From Actinomycetota bacterium (GTDB taxonomy: Bacteria; Actinomycetota; Acidimicrobiia; Acidimicrobiales; Poriferisodalaceae), in contig JAADHX010000217.1 in the NCBI GenBank assembly GCA_013151655.1, positions 1 to 11,998 on the forward strand: a stretch of 11,998 bases of DNA. The letters are read 5' to 3'. Positions within the stretch are counted from its first letter, which is position 1. Each line of letters opens with the position of its first letter. The translations under genes were made by a program, and so were the position numbers. A model generated the notes under the pieces. It saw nothing but the letters and a program-made list of their open reading frames with translations. It made no database searches and had not been told where the DNA came from. Below are positions 5,538 to 11,998 of the stretch, piece after piece.

Positions 5538-6540
5538 GTCACGTAACCTCACGATCGTTCAGGGGCTACGCGAGGCCCTGCGAGAAGAAATGCTGCGGGA
5601 TGAATCGGTCTTCGTCATGGGCGAGGACATAGGCATTGGCGGTTCGTTCCTCTTCACACTCGGCTTTCTCGATGAATTCGGTCCCGAACGTGTCATGAAC
5701 ACACCGATCTCTGAGGTAGGTTTCGTTGGTATGGGTGTGGGAGCAGCCATCGAAGGTATGCGGCCTGTCATCGACTTCCAGTACGGAGACTTCTTGATCA
5801 CCGCGGCCGACCAGGTGATCCAACAAGCCGCGAAACTTCGATACATGTCGGGTGGCCAAGTCGAGGTCCCTCTCGTGTTCCAGCTTCCGACTGGGGCATC
5901 GGGTCGCGGCGCCCAGCACTCGAATTCGCTCGAAACGGTGTTCTTCGGAGTTCCTGGCCTGGAGATCGTGACTCCTTCGTCGCCCTATGACGCCAAGGGA
6001 CTCTTCAAGTCGGCTGTGCGGAGTCAGAACCCTGTGCTTTTCTGCGTCCACAAACACCTCTATGGCTCGCGTGGTCGCAATCTGGCCCACCGAGACACAA
6101 GCACGGGCCTCGTCCCGGACGGTGAGGACTACACGATTCCGTTCGGTGTTGCTGACATCAAGCGGGCCGGCACGGATGTCACGGTCGTTGCGAACCTTCT
6201 CATGCTTCACCGGTCGCTCAAGGTCGCCTCAGGACTCGCTGATGAAGGCATTTCCGTTGAGGTGATCGACCCACGAACGCTGGTCCCCTTCGATCTCGAC
6301 TCAGTGATCGCCTCAGTTGAAAAAACAGGTCGGCTCGTCCTCGTAGACGAAGGACCCCGAAAGGGTGGGTGGAGCGCGCATGTTGCCGCCGAGGTCGCCG
6401 AAAAAGGATTGATGTATCTCGACGCACCGATCGAGCGCGTGACCAGTCTCGATACGCCCATGCCGTACGCACCCGGACTAGAGGAAGCAGTGGTGCCGTC
6501 CACGGATGACATCGAAGCCGCCATTCGAAGGATCATTTGA
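5530..6540 (+). CDS. ThDP-dependent dehydrogenase E1 component, beta subunit
   Basis: A 336-residue partner of the preceding E1-alpha, normal length for AcoB/PdhB. Conserved blocks include FVMGEDIGIGG (28-38), TPISEVGFVGMGVGAA with the ThDP-activating glutamate E62, DFQYGDFLITAADQVIQQAAK and LPTGASGRGAQHSNSLE (H130). Toward the C-terminus are EVIDPRTLVPFD and VLVDEGPRKGGW. The reading frame is open upstream to 5419. I choose ATG 5530 because MDESRNLTIVQGLREAL is where the family homology begins and GGAGG (5516-5520) is 9 nt upstream. The 8-nt overlap with E1-alpha indicates translational coupling of the two subunits. The stop codon shares a base with the start of E2. Confidence 0.93.
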   Translation: MDESRNLTIVQGLREALREEMLRDESVFVMGEDIGIGGSFLFTLGFLDEFGPERVMNTPISEVGFVGMGVGAAIEGMRPVIDFQYGDFLITAADQVIQQAAKLRYMSGGQVEVPLVFQLPTGASGRGAQHSNSLETVFFGVPGLEIVTPSSPYDAKGLFKSAVRSQNPVLFCVHKHLYGSRGRNLAHRDTSTGLVPDGEDYTIPFGVADIKRAGTDVTVVANLLMLHRSLKVASGLADEGISVEVIDPRTLVPFDLDSVIASVEKTGRLVLVDEGPRKGGWSAHVAAEVAEKGLMYLDAPIERVTSLDTPMPYAPGLEEAVVPSTDDIEAAIRRII

Positions 6541-7694
6541 TGGCTCTCGAGGACATCGTCATTCCCCAGGTTGGAGAGGCCGTCGACGAAGTGACGCTGA
6601 TCGAGTGGCTCAAGACCGTTGGAGATTCGATCTCTGAGGGTGACGTTCTTTTCGAAGTTGATACCGAGAAGGCAATCGTCGAGATCCCGGCTTTCGCCGA
6701 CGGAACCCTCGCCGAGATCATCTGTGGGGACAACAGCCTCGTCATGCCACTCCAGGTCGTCGGAAAGCTCGAAACGGCAAGGGCATCATCCGATTCAGCG
6801 GGACAAGATAATCCGCCCGCCGATCCGGTCCTAGACCAGCGACCGTCACACCCCGAAGATCTCGCGACAGCTCGAAGTTCACTGGCGCCGTCGGGCAAGA
6901 CCGCCGCGTCGCCACGAGCGAGACAGCTGGCTCGAAGCATGTCTGTAGACATAACTACGATCACCGGATCGGGACGCGACGGCATGATCACCGAAAGCGA
7001 CGTACAGGGCGTGGCTTCCTCGGGCACCGACGGTGGCGAGGCATCCCGGGAGATACGAGCAGCTGTTGCACGCAGGACAGCCATCTCGAAATCGACTGTT
7101 CCCCATTTCTACGTCGAGATGGACGTCGACTTCTCCACAGTCGAAGAGCGTCGAAAAGCGATGCCTCCGGGTAATCGTGCTCCAACCATCACAGCTGTGA
7201 TCATCGATGCCTGCGCCCAGGCATTGTCCCTCGTGCCCGACGTGAACGTGTCGTTTCACGATGGCGAGCTTGAGCGCCGTTCCACCGTGGCAGTCGGAGT
7301 CTCAGTCGCATCGGAGCGGGGACTCATCAACGTCACACTCCCAAATCTGAGCGGTGCGGACATCTCAGAGATTTCTGCACGTCTGGCTGAAGCGACAGCC
7401 CGCGCGCGAGCCTTTCAACTGAGGCCGGACGATCTCGAGCCCAAGAGCTTGGTGGTATCGAATCTCGGGATGTATGGGGTCGATGCCTTCACGGCGATCA
7501 TCGACGTGCCAGACCCGATGATCCTGGCGGTAGGGCGTGTGGTCCCGCGTCCCGTCGTGTCGGACGATGTCGTGGTCATTCGGCCGATGGCCCGGTTGAC
7601 GCTTTCTGTTGATCACCGTGCGATCGACGGCGAGGGTGCTGCTATTTTCCTAGGTCATGTGAGACGAATACTGGAAGGTGGAATTGATGTCTGA
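6540..7694 (+). CDS. Dihydrolipoamide acyltransferase (E2) of the 2-oxoacid/acetoin dehydrogenase-type complex
   Basis: A 384-residue E2 with all three expected parts. The lipoyl domain (1-78) has the attachment lysine K44 in VDTEKAIVE. A Ser/Pro/Ala/Asp-rich linker (80-122) leads to the peripheral subunit-binding domain (124-158, SPRARQLARSM...GSGRDGMITESDV). The acyltransferase domain (170-384) carries the active site SVDHRAIDG with H359 and D363. It moves the acyl group from E1 to coenzyme A. Only one lipoyl domain is present, as in many bacterial E2s of acetoin and branched-chain complexes. ATG 6540 overlaps the E1-beta stop as TGATG, with AAGGA about 9 nt upstream; an in-frame TTG three bases earlier is less likely. 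No E3 gene follows, so lipoamide dehydrogenase must come from elsewhere. The acyl specificity is unknown. Confidence 0.93.
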   Translation: MALEDIVIPQVGEAVDEVTLIEWLKTVGDSISEGDVLFEVDTEKAIVEIPAFADGTLAEIICGDNSLVMPLQVVGKLETARASSDSAGQDNPPADPVLDQRPSHPEDLATARSSLAPSGKTAASPRARQLARSMSVDITTITGSGRDGMITESDVQGVASSGTDGGEASREIRAAVARRTAISKSTVPHFYVEMDVDFSTVEERRKAMPPGNRAPTITAVIIDACAQALSLVPDVNVSFHDGELERRSTVAVGVSVASERGLINVTLPNLSGADISEISARLAEATARARAFQLRPDDLEPKSLVVSNLGMYGVDAFTAIIDVPDPMILAVGRVVPRPVVSDDVVVIRPMARLTLSVDHRAIDGEGAAIFLGHVRRILEGGIDV

Positions 7695-8097
7695 GGTTTC
7701 AATCGATACCCAGTCTGAAATCGATGTGGTCGATGTGACAGAAACGGTCGCAGAAGCATTCTCGGGTGTGGGAACCGGTATCGGACACATCTTTACGCCG
7801 CACACGACTGCCGCGGTGATTATCTGTGAGGATGATCCGAACCTGCACGACGACCTAAGGCTGGTCGCGAGGGAGTGGCTGGCAGGTATCGGCCCCTTCC
7901 GTCACATACGAGAGAACAACCCGAACACCGTGGCCCATGTGCTGTCAGCGTTTGCCAGCGCACATGTGGCTGTTCCGGTGAAAGACGGCGCGCTCGACCT
8001 TGGTACGTACCAGCACGTATTACTGCTCGACTTCGACGGTCCACGGACCAGACGCCTGCGCTTTCAGTTCGTGCCGAGCGAGCCAATGGAACGATAA
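7687..8097 (+). CDS. yjbQ: YjbQ/UPF0047-family protein
   Basis: A 136-residue single-domain protein, the typical size of the YjbQ/UPF0047 family. Visible family blocks are GHIFTPHTTAAVIICEDD (33-50, H39), DDLRLV, a HIRENNPNTVAHVLSAFASA block (73-92, H84), VPVKDGALDLGTYQHVLLLDFDGPR (in two parts, 96-120) and the closing strand RLRFQF. The family has a reported weak thiamine-phosphate-synthase activity, but its true function is not settled. ATG 7687 overlaps the E2 stop by 8 nt and has GGAAGGTG 6 nt upstream; in-frame GTG 7678 and TTG 7684 are alternatives. It sits between a thiamine-diphosphate enzyme and sugar-phosphate genes. That could mean cofactor supply, or a small-metabolite enzyme of the pathway itself. 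Confidence 0.88.
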   Translation: MSEVSIDTQSEIDVVDVTETVAEAFSGVGTGIGHIFTPHTTAAVIICEDDPNLHDDLRLVAREWLAGIGPFRHIRENNPNTVAHVLSAFASAHVAVPVKDGALDLGTYQHVLLLDFDGPRTRRLRFQFVPSEPMER

Positions 8098-8107
8098 GGA
8101 AACGATC

Positions 8108-8575
8108 GTGAAGATACTGATAGGCAGCGACCCACTAGGGAACGACCTCAAAGAGGACCTCGTCGATTACCTCGAAGGCCTGGGACATACTGTGCTTGAT
8201 GTCAGCGAGGGCGATGCTGATGAAGCGGTCGACTACCCAGACGTCGCCATCAAGCTCGCTAGACGAATCCAGAATGGCGAGACAGATCGGGGTGTGCTGA
8301 TCTGTGGGACCGGAATCGGCATGGCAATGGTGGCGAACAAGGTTCCCGGCGTCAGAGCAGCTTGTGCGCACGACACATACTCTGCGGAGCGGGCTCGAAA
8401 GAGCAACGATGCCCAGGTACTCACAATGGGTGCTCAAGTGATTGGTCCGGCTACGGCCCACCAGGTCGTCGACCACTGGCTGACATCAGAATTCGCTGGT
8501 GGACGGTCGGCTCCAAAGGTAACAAAGATCAAACAGCTAGACGAAGCGAGGGCCGGCGATCTTGACGACAGCTGA
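8108..8575 (+). CDS. rpiB: RpiB/LacAB-family sugar-phosphate isomerase, EryI-like variant
   Basis: A 155-residue protein of the RpiB/LacA/LacB fold; the symbol is at family level only. It interconverts an aldose phosphate and a ketose phosphate. The catalytic cysteine C66 is in VLICGTGIGMAMVANK (63-78), followed by AHDTYSAERARKSNDAQVL (in two parts, 87-105), MGAQVIGP and the C-terminal GGRSAPKV. Two residues usual in ribose-5-phosphate isomerases differ: GSDP at 6-9 replaces GxDH, and S99 replaces the histidine of the xxHN motif. From memory, the erythritol-pathway isomerase EryI shows the same pattern (GDSAG, SNNAQ), which points to a tetrose phosphate rather than ribose-5-phosphate. GTG 8108 has AAGGA 7 nt upstream, directly at the yjbQ stop. 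The 3' end overlaps the kinase gene by 14 nt. Confidence 0.9.
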   Translation: MKILIGSDPLGNDLKEDLVDYLEGLGHTVLDVSEGDADEAVDYPDVAIKLARRIQNGETDRGVLICGTGIGMAMVANKVPGVRAACAHDTYSAERARKSNDAQVLTMGAQVIGPATAHQVVDHWLTSEFAGGRSAPKVTKIKQLDEARAGDLDDS

Positions 8576-10058
8576 CGACTCAAGACCAGTAGTGCTGGGA
8601 ATCGATGTTGGATCCAGCAGCGCCAAGGCGGTCGCAGTCGATCAGAACGGTGAAGTCCTTGCGGAGGCCTCCCACCCGTACACCGTCACTCGCCCAACAC
8701 CAGGACGCGCCGAGGTCGACGCAGACGACTGGCATCGCGCTGCAGAGGCGGTCATTCAGGGGTGTCTCGCGCAGTTGGGTCAATCCAAGGTAGTCGGTCT
8801 AGCTGTTGACGGACCGGCGCACAACGTCGCTTTACTCAACGACGAAGGAGCGGTCCTCGCACCGGTGCTGCACTGGTCCGATCTCCGCAGCAAGCCGCAG
8901 GCAGATCGGTTGGATCGTGAGTCCGGGGAGATGATCGAGCGGCTTAGCCTCCATCCCTCGAATCCCAGCTGGACGCTTGCGCAACTCGCGTGGATCCGGG
9001 AGGAGTGGCCGGAGATCTTCGCTGCTACCTCGTCGATCCAGGTCACCAAGGACTTCGTTCGGTACCGACTCACCGGTGAGATAACGACGGATCCGTACGA
9101 TGCCGTGGGAACTCAGCTCTATGACAGCCTGCGGGTCGAGTGGTCAGACGAACTGTGCGCCCTCGTCGGTCTGAGCGCATCCGACATGTCCCGAGTTATC
9201 GAGGCCCATGAGCAGGCGGGCGAGATCCTCCCCGCTGCCGCAGCAAGCACCGGCCTAGCGGTCGGCACGCCCGTGTTCACAGGTTCCGGTGACACCACCG
9301 CGGAAGCGATCGGTGTCGGGATGAGCGAAATCGGAGAGACCGTCATCAAACTCGCTACGTCCGGGACCGTGCTCACGCTGGCCGAGAAGCCAGAGCCTGA
9401 TCCGACCCTCCTCACGTATCCCTACGTGGTACCCCCATTGTGGATCGCGATGGCTTCAACCAACGCAGGGGCATCATCGATGAAATGGTTCCAGACCACG
9501 TTCCTCCAGGCCATCGGTGGATCCGACAGCGTGGAGTCGGTTGGTGAGCTCGCAGCGCAGTCCCCACCGGGAGCCGACGGCGTCCTCTTCCACCCGTTCC
9601 TCTCGGGAGAACGGTCGCCCTACTGGGATCCGAATCTCCGGGCAGCGTTCACGGGAGTCTCCGCATCTACGTCATTGGGTGACATGGCTCGCGCCGTAAT
9701 GGAAGGTGTCGCGCTGTCGCTGCGCGACGGAGCATCCGCGCTCGAGCGCACAGGCCACGTGCTGCGTTCATGTCGCTTGATTGGCGGCGGTGCACGAAGT
9801 GACGAATGGACCCAGATCATGGCCGATGTCTTTGCGAAGCCGCTCGATCGGACGACTATTGCAGCCTCGGCGTACGGAACCGCCCTCATAGCCGGCGTCG
9901 GCTTGGGATGGTTCGATTGGCGTGATACTCCAGAGGCCACCGACAGTCATCGCCGGGTGTTCGAACCCAACGCAGGAAACACGGAGCGGTACGACGAGAT
10001 GTTCGACCGCTATCGAGAGATGGTCCCGTCCCTTTCGACGGATCGCGATGTCCTCTGA
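8562..10058 (+). CDS. FGGY-family carbohydrate kinase (xylulokinase-like)
   Basis: A 498-residue sugar kinase of normal FGGY length. The first ATPase-core strand reads VLGIDVGSSSAKAVAVD (11-27). The sugar-site region GLAVDGPAHNVALLND (79-94) replaces the SGQMHG of true xylulokinases. It is followed by PVLHWSDLRS. The catalytic aspartate is D244 in GSGDTTAEAIGVG, the adenosine-side LATSGTVLTL is at 264-273, and FHPFLSGERSPYWDPNLRAA and CRLIGGGARSDEW form the second FGGY signature region. It phosphorylates a ketose, polyol or related sugar at a primary hydroxyl with ATP. The altered sugar loop makes xylulose doubtful. The start is TTG 8562, inside the isomerase gene, because homology begins a few residues later and no better start exists. 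GAGGG lies about 10 nt upstream. Coupling to the isomerase suggests consecutive steps. Confidence 0.92.
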   Translation: MTTADDSRPVVLGIDVGSSSAKAVAVDQNGEVLAEASHPYTVTRPTPGRAEVDADDWHRAAEAVIQGCLAQLGQSKVVGLAVDGPAHNVALLNDEGAVLAPVLHWSDLRSKPQADRLDRESGEMIERLSLHPSNPSWTLAQLAWIREEWPEIFAATSSIQVTKDFVRYRLTGEITTDPYDAVGTQLYDSLRVEWSDELCALVGLSASDMSRVIEAHEQAGEILPAAAASTGLAVGTPVFTGSGDTTAEAIGVGMSEIGETVIKLATSGTVLTLAEKPEPDPTLLTYPYVVPPLWIAMASTNAGASSMKWFQTTFLQAIGGSDSVESVGELAAQSPPGADGVLFHPFLSGERSPYWDPNLRAAFTGVSASTSLGDMARAVMEGVALSLRDGASALERTGHVLRSCRLIGGGARSDEWTQIMADVFAKPLDRTTIAASAYGTALIAGVGLGWFDWRDTPEATDSHRRVFEPNAGNTERYDEMFDRYREMVPSLSTDRDVL

Positions 10059-10884
10059 ACACAGACTCGAACCGATCCCTGGCATCGTCGTTTTCGAACA
10101 CAGCGTCGTTCAGGGTAAGAACGCGATCGTGTTTGGAACCTCCGACGTTCTGGCGATCGATGCGTGCATGTTCCCTTCGGAGGCCTCAGCGATGGTTGCC
10201 ATCGCAAAGGCCCGCGACCGCCGAGTTGATTATCTCGCGATAACGCACGGGCACCCGGACCACGTATTCGGCAGCGGCCAGTTCGACGGCGTAGAGGTCA
10301 TCGCACACAGCAAGCACGACGATATAGTTCGGAACTCCGTGTCGGCACACGCGTCGAGGACAGACCAGGATCCCGCAGAGCTGTATGCGAGCCTTGCCCA
10401 TCCTTCGGTACTTCTTCAACGCTCGCTGATCATTGACCTCGGGGATCGTCCAGTCGAGCTGTTCCACACCCCGGGGCATACTCCGGACAGCATCTGTGCA
10501 TTTCTCCCTGACGACGGCGTGTTGATCACATCTGACACCGTTGTGACGGCGATCGTGCCGGCGATTTCCGATGGCGACAGCTTGCAACTCGAAACCAGCC
10601 TGCGGTCTCTCGCGAACCGAAACGCTGCTGTGCTGGTTCCTGGTCACGGTCCCGTGGTCCTAGGTACAGAATCCGTGCGAAATACCATCCTGTGGTCGGC
10701 AGACTATCTGCAGGCGGTACGGGTCCGGGTTGCTGACTGTGGCACAGAAGGTGGCAACGACGTCACTTCCGCTGTCCCGTATCAAGATTTCGTGGGCAAC
10801 CGGTTCGATGCCGACACTCACAACATGCAACGACGCCACAACATGGTGGTCGAAAAGATCGCTTCCGAGATCGCAGCGAGATGA
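10048..10884 (+). CDS. MBL-fold metallohydrolase (glyoxalase II-like)
   Basis: A 278-residue zinc hydrolase with a complete set of MBL motifs. These are ITHGHPDHVFG (H67, H69, D71, H72), FHTPGHTPDS (H144), LITSDTV (D163) and VPGHGPV (H200). This arrangement is the glyoxalase-II/thioesterase-like type, unlike the UlaG-like protein at 1534. The frame is open upstream to 9922, but the start is ATG 10048. Homology begins there and it overlaps the kinase stop by 11 nt, as elsewhere in this operon; the ribosome site is weak. As last gene of the operon it might hydrolyse an acyl-thioester or lactone made by the pathway. The substrate cannot be read from sequence. It ends 58 bp before a convergent dehydrogenase gene. 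Confidence 0.88.
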   Translation: MSSEHRLEPIPGIVVFEHSVVQGKNAIVFGTSDVLAIDACMFPSEASAMVAIAKARDRRVDYLAITHGHPDHVFGSGQFDGVEVIAHSKHDDIVRNSVSAHASRTDQDPAELYASLAHPSVLLQRSLIIDLGDRPVELFHTPGHTPDSICAFLPDDGVLITSDTVVTAIVPAISDGDSLQLETSLRSLANRNAAVLVPGHGPVVLGTESVRNTILWSADYLQAVRVRVADCGTEGGNDVTSAVPYQDFVGNRFDADTHNMQRRHNMVVEKIASEIAAR

Positions 10885-10886
10885 CC

Positions 10887-10903
10887 ACCGGAGGAATTCC
10901 GGT
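10887..10903. terminator. Short hairpin between convergent genes, possible weak terminator
   Basis: ACCGGA (10887-10892) and TCCGGT (10898-10903) form a perfect 6-bp stem with a GGAAT loop, just after the operon's last stop codon and before the convergent dehydrogenase's end. There is no U-tract on either strand, so it is weak by the intrinsic-terminator rule. Confidence 0.3.
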
Positions 10904-10941
10904 CCAAGAATGCGCGCCCGATCAACCGACTGCCAGCTATC

Positions 10942-11976
10942 TCAACTGAACAGGCGAACGACCGATCGGTCCCGCGCAGATTCGTATCCGGCTTGTATGA
11001 CCGCAAGTGTCTGAAGTTCACTTCTGCCTGTGGTCGGACCTGACTGTTCTCCGCGCACGTTTGCCACGAACGCTCGGATCTCGCGGGCGTACGAGGACAG
11101 CCCTGTCGACGGGAACGGAACAAAATCCGCAGCCACAGAGCCGAGCAGCCGATAGCCGTTCGAATTGACCGCTATCGAGCCCTCGCTACCGTATATGTCG
11201 TAGGTGCGCAGGTCGCCGAAGTCGACCTCTGATGTCTGGATGAGGTTGATCGCGACCCCACCCTCGAGGACCAATGTTCCTGTCATCGAGGCATTGAGGT
11301 TACGCCTCCTGAACGAGGCTCCGCTGTGTGGTGACATGAATACTTGTTCGATCTCACCAAAAGCGAACCTGATTTGGGCAATGGTATGTACTCCTTGCAG
11401 GGTCCATGTGTCTGTGCCCCCATGCTCGGGTTGGGTCAGCCATGCGCGCCTACCCGAGTACCCGAAGTCGGGACTTCGGAAACCGGATCGCACGGATACA
11501 TGCAGCAGCTCCCCGACAATCTCAGAAAGGCCAGTCTTGAGGAAGCGTGCCTGGGCCGTGTAACACTCGTTCTCAGCTACGAATAAAGTGATTCCATGAC
11601 GTTCGGCGACCTCGTTCATTTCAACACCGTCTTGGACCGAGAGCGCAAGCGGCTTTTCGCACAGAACGTGCTTGCCTGCCTCGGCCGCCTGTATCGCGAT
11701 GTCCCTGTGGCTGTCATGGGGCGTACACACCGACACAGCGTCGATGGTGTCGTCCGACAGAATCGACCGGTAATCGTCGTATACGGATCCGATGCCGAAC
11801 CGTGCGGCGACACCAGTAGCGTGTTCGACATCCGGGTCGACAAGCGCTAGGACCTCCACATCGGACGCGAGTTCAGCAACAGCCTCGATCTGTCGGCTGC
11901 CGGCCCAACCGCCACCAATGACGCAAATGCGAAACGGCGTCGGTTCGTTTGTTGGTCTCGGGGGTTCGATCAGCAT
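10942..11976 (-). CDS. Gfo/Idh/MocA-family NAD(P)-dependent oxidoreductase
   Basis: A 344-residue dehydrogenase of normal family length. The Rossmann half has FRICVIGGGWAGSRQIEAVA (Gly loop 21-26), VDPD after the second strand, VSVCTPHDSHRDIAIQAAEA and the EKP motif (HVLCEKPLALS, 107-109). The substrate half begins FVAENECYTAQARFLK and includes GGTDTWTLQGVHTIAQIRFAFG, where H197 fits the family's catalytic-region histidine. It oxidises a sugar, polyol or inositol-like compound with NAD(P). The start ATG overlaps the stop of a HutC-type regulator gene (AAATGCTGA), and the Shine-Dalgarno GGAGGT is made of that gene's last codons, so the two are translationally coupled. It converges on the operon's final MBL gene. 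A decayed paralogue lies at 3215-3525 behind the other HutC-type regulator. Confidence 0.92.
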   Translation of the reverse strand: MLIEPPRPTNEPTPFRICVIGGGWAGSRQIEAVAELASDVEVLALVDPDVEHATGVAARFGIGSVYDDYRSILSDDTIDAVSVCTPHDSHRDIAIQAAEAGKHVLCEKPLALSVQDGVEMNEVAERHGITLFVAENECYTAQARFLKTGLSEIVGELLHVSVRSGFRSPDFGYSGRRAWLTQPEHGGTDTWTLQGVHTIAQIRFAFGEIEQVFMSPHSGASFRRRNLNASMTGTLVLEGGVAINLIQTSEVDFGDLRTYDIYGSEGSIAVNSNGYRLLGSVAADFVPFPSTGLSSYAREIRAFVANVRGEQSGPTTGRSELQTLAVIQAGYESARDRSVVRLFS

Positions 11977-11998
11977 TTTACCTCCACCCTCAGGTCAG
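11970..11998 (-). CDS. C-terminal end of a second HutC-type GntR regulator (rest beyond the right edge)
   Basis: The last eight codons plus stop (11996-11970) read DLRVEVKC, against DLRVEIKQ at the end of the HutC-type regulator at 3637-4398. Six of eight residues are identical. They sit in the same frame position directly before a paralogous dehydrogenase. The TGA overlaps the dehydrogenase start codon. The fragment is very short, but the match plus the synteny makes a GntR paralogue upstream the most likely reading. Confidence 0.65.

Noticed and set aside
4938..5552. Minus-strand frame of 204 codons opposite E1-alpha, and a similar one at 5566-6210 opposite E1-beta
   Set aside because: Both are mirror frames of strongly conserved genes, which is common in GC-rich coding DNA.
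4539..6540. E1-alpha/E1-beta as a split transketolase, which would suit a sugar operon
   Set aside because: The GDG...ENN spacing, the YRRGGHKRDDPATYR loop and above all the following lipoyl-bearing E2 identify a 2-oxoacid/acetoin dehydrogenase-type complex.
10960..10971. Perfect palindrome GACCGATCGGTC
   Set aside because: It lies inside the C-terminal codons of the dehydrogenase (DRS region), away from any promoter, and is most likely coincidence.

Overview
This window is ordinary-density bacterial DNA of moderately high GC, with GTG/TTG start codons alongside ATG and genes packed with 4-14 nt overlaps. The regulator mix (FadR-type and HutC-type GntR proteins), the Gfo/Idh/MocA dehydrogenases and the codon use suggest an actinomycete-like organism. 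That placement is a guess from style, not from a marker gene. No rRNA, tRNA, CRISPR array, transposase or transporter was seen. The whole window reads as accessory carbon catabolism.

Left part (1-2943): a Gfo/Idh/MocA oxidoreductase runs off the left edge on the minus strand. Behind it on the same strand is a FadR-type GntR regulator (568-1305). Divergent from the regulator is a UlaG-like metallo-beta-lactamase-fold hydrolase (1534-2364), which converges on a gluconokinase (2446-2943, minus). Oxidation to a lactone, lactone hydrolysis and aldonate phosphorylation would make a coherent short pathway. A 16-bp motif made of two GGTnGnCC units occurs in front of both the left dehydrogenase and the hydrolase, so it is a candidate operator for the FadR-type regulator.

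Middle (2944-4538): an unassigned 270-bp stretch, then the decayed remains of a second Gfo/Idh/MocA gene (3215-3525), then an intact HutC-type GntR regulator (3637-4398, minus). The pseudogene has lost about 229 internal codons, carries a frameshift, and has a CCAGC pentamer expansion in its nucleotide-binding loop. A perfect TGGTATATACCA palindrome lies between the HutC-type gene and the divergent operon.

Right part (4539-10884): seven tightly coupled plus-strand genes that must form one operon. They encode E1-alpha, E1-beta and E2 of a 2-oxoacid/acetoin-dehydrogenase-type complex, a YjbQ/UPF0047 protein, an RpiB-family isomerase whose active-site changes resemble the tetrose-phosphate isomerase EryI, an FGGY sugar kinase, and a glyoxalase-II-like MBL hydrolase. 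E3 (lipoamide dehydrogenase) is absent. The set suggests use of a small sugar or polyol: the kinase and isomerase process a sugar phosphate, and the ThDP/lipoyl complex oxidatively cleaves an acyloin or 2-oxo intermediate to an acyl-CoA. The substrate is unknown.

Right edge (10942-11998): an intact Gfo/Idh/MocA gene converges on the operon. At the very edge are the last eight codons of another HutC-type regulator, almost identical to the C-terminus of the one at 3637-4398. The operon is therefore flanked by two paralogous regulator-dehydrogenase cassettes in the same orientation, the left one with a dead dehydrogenase.
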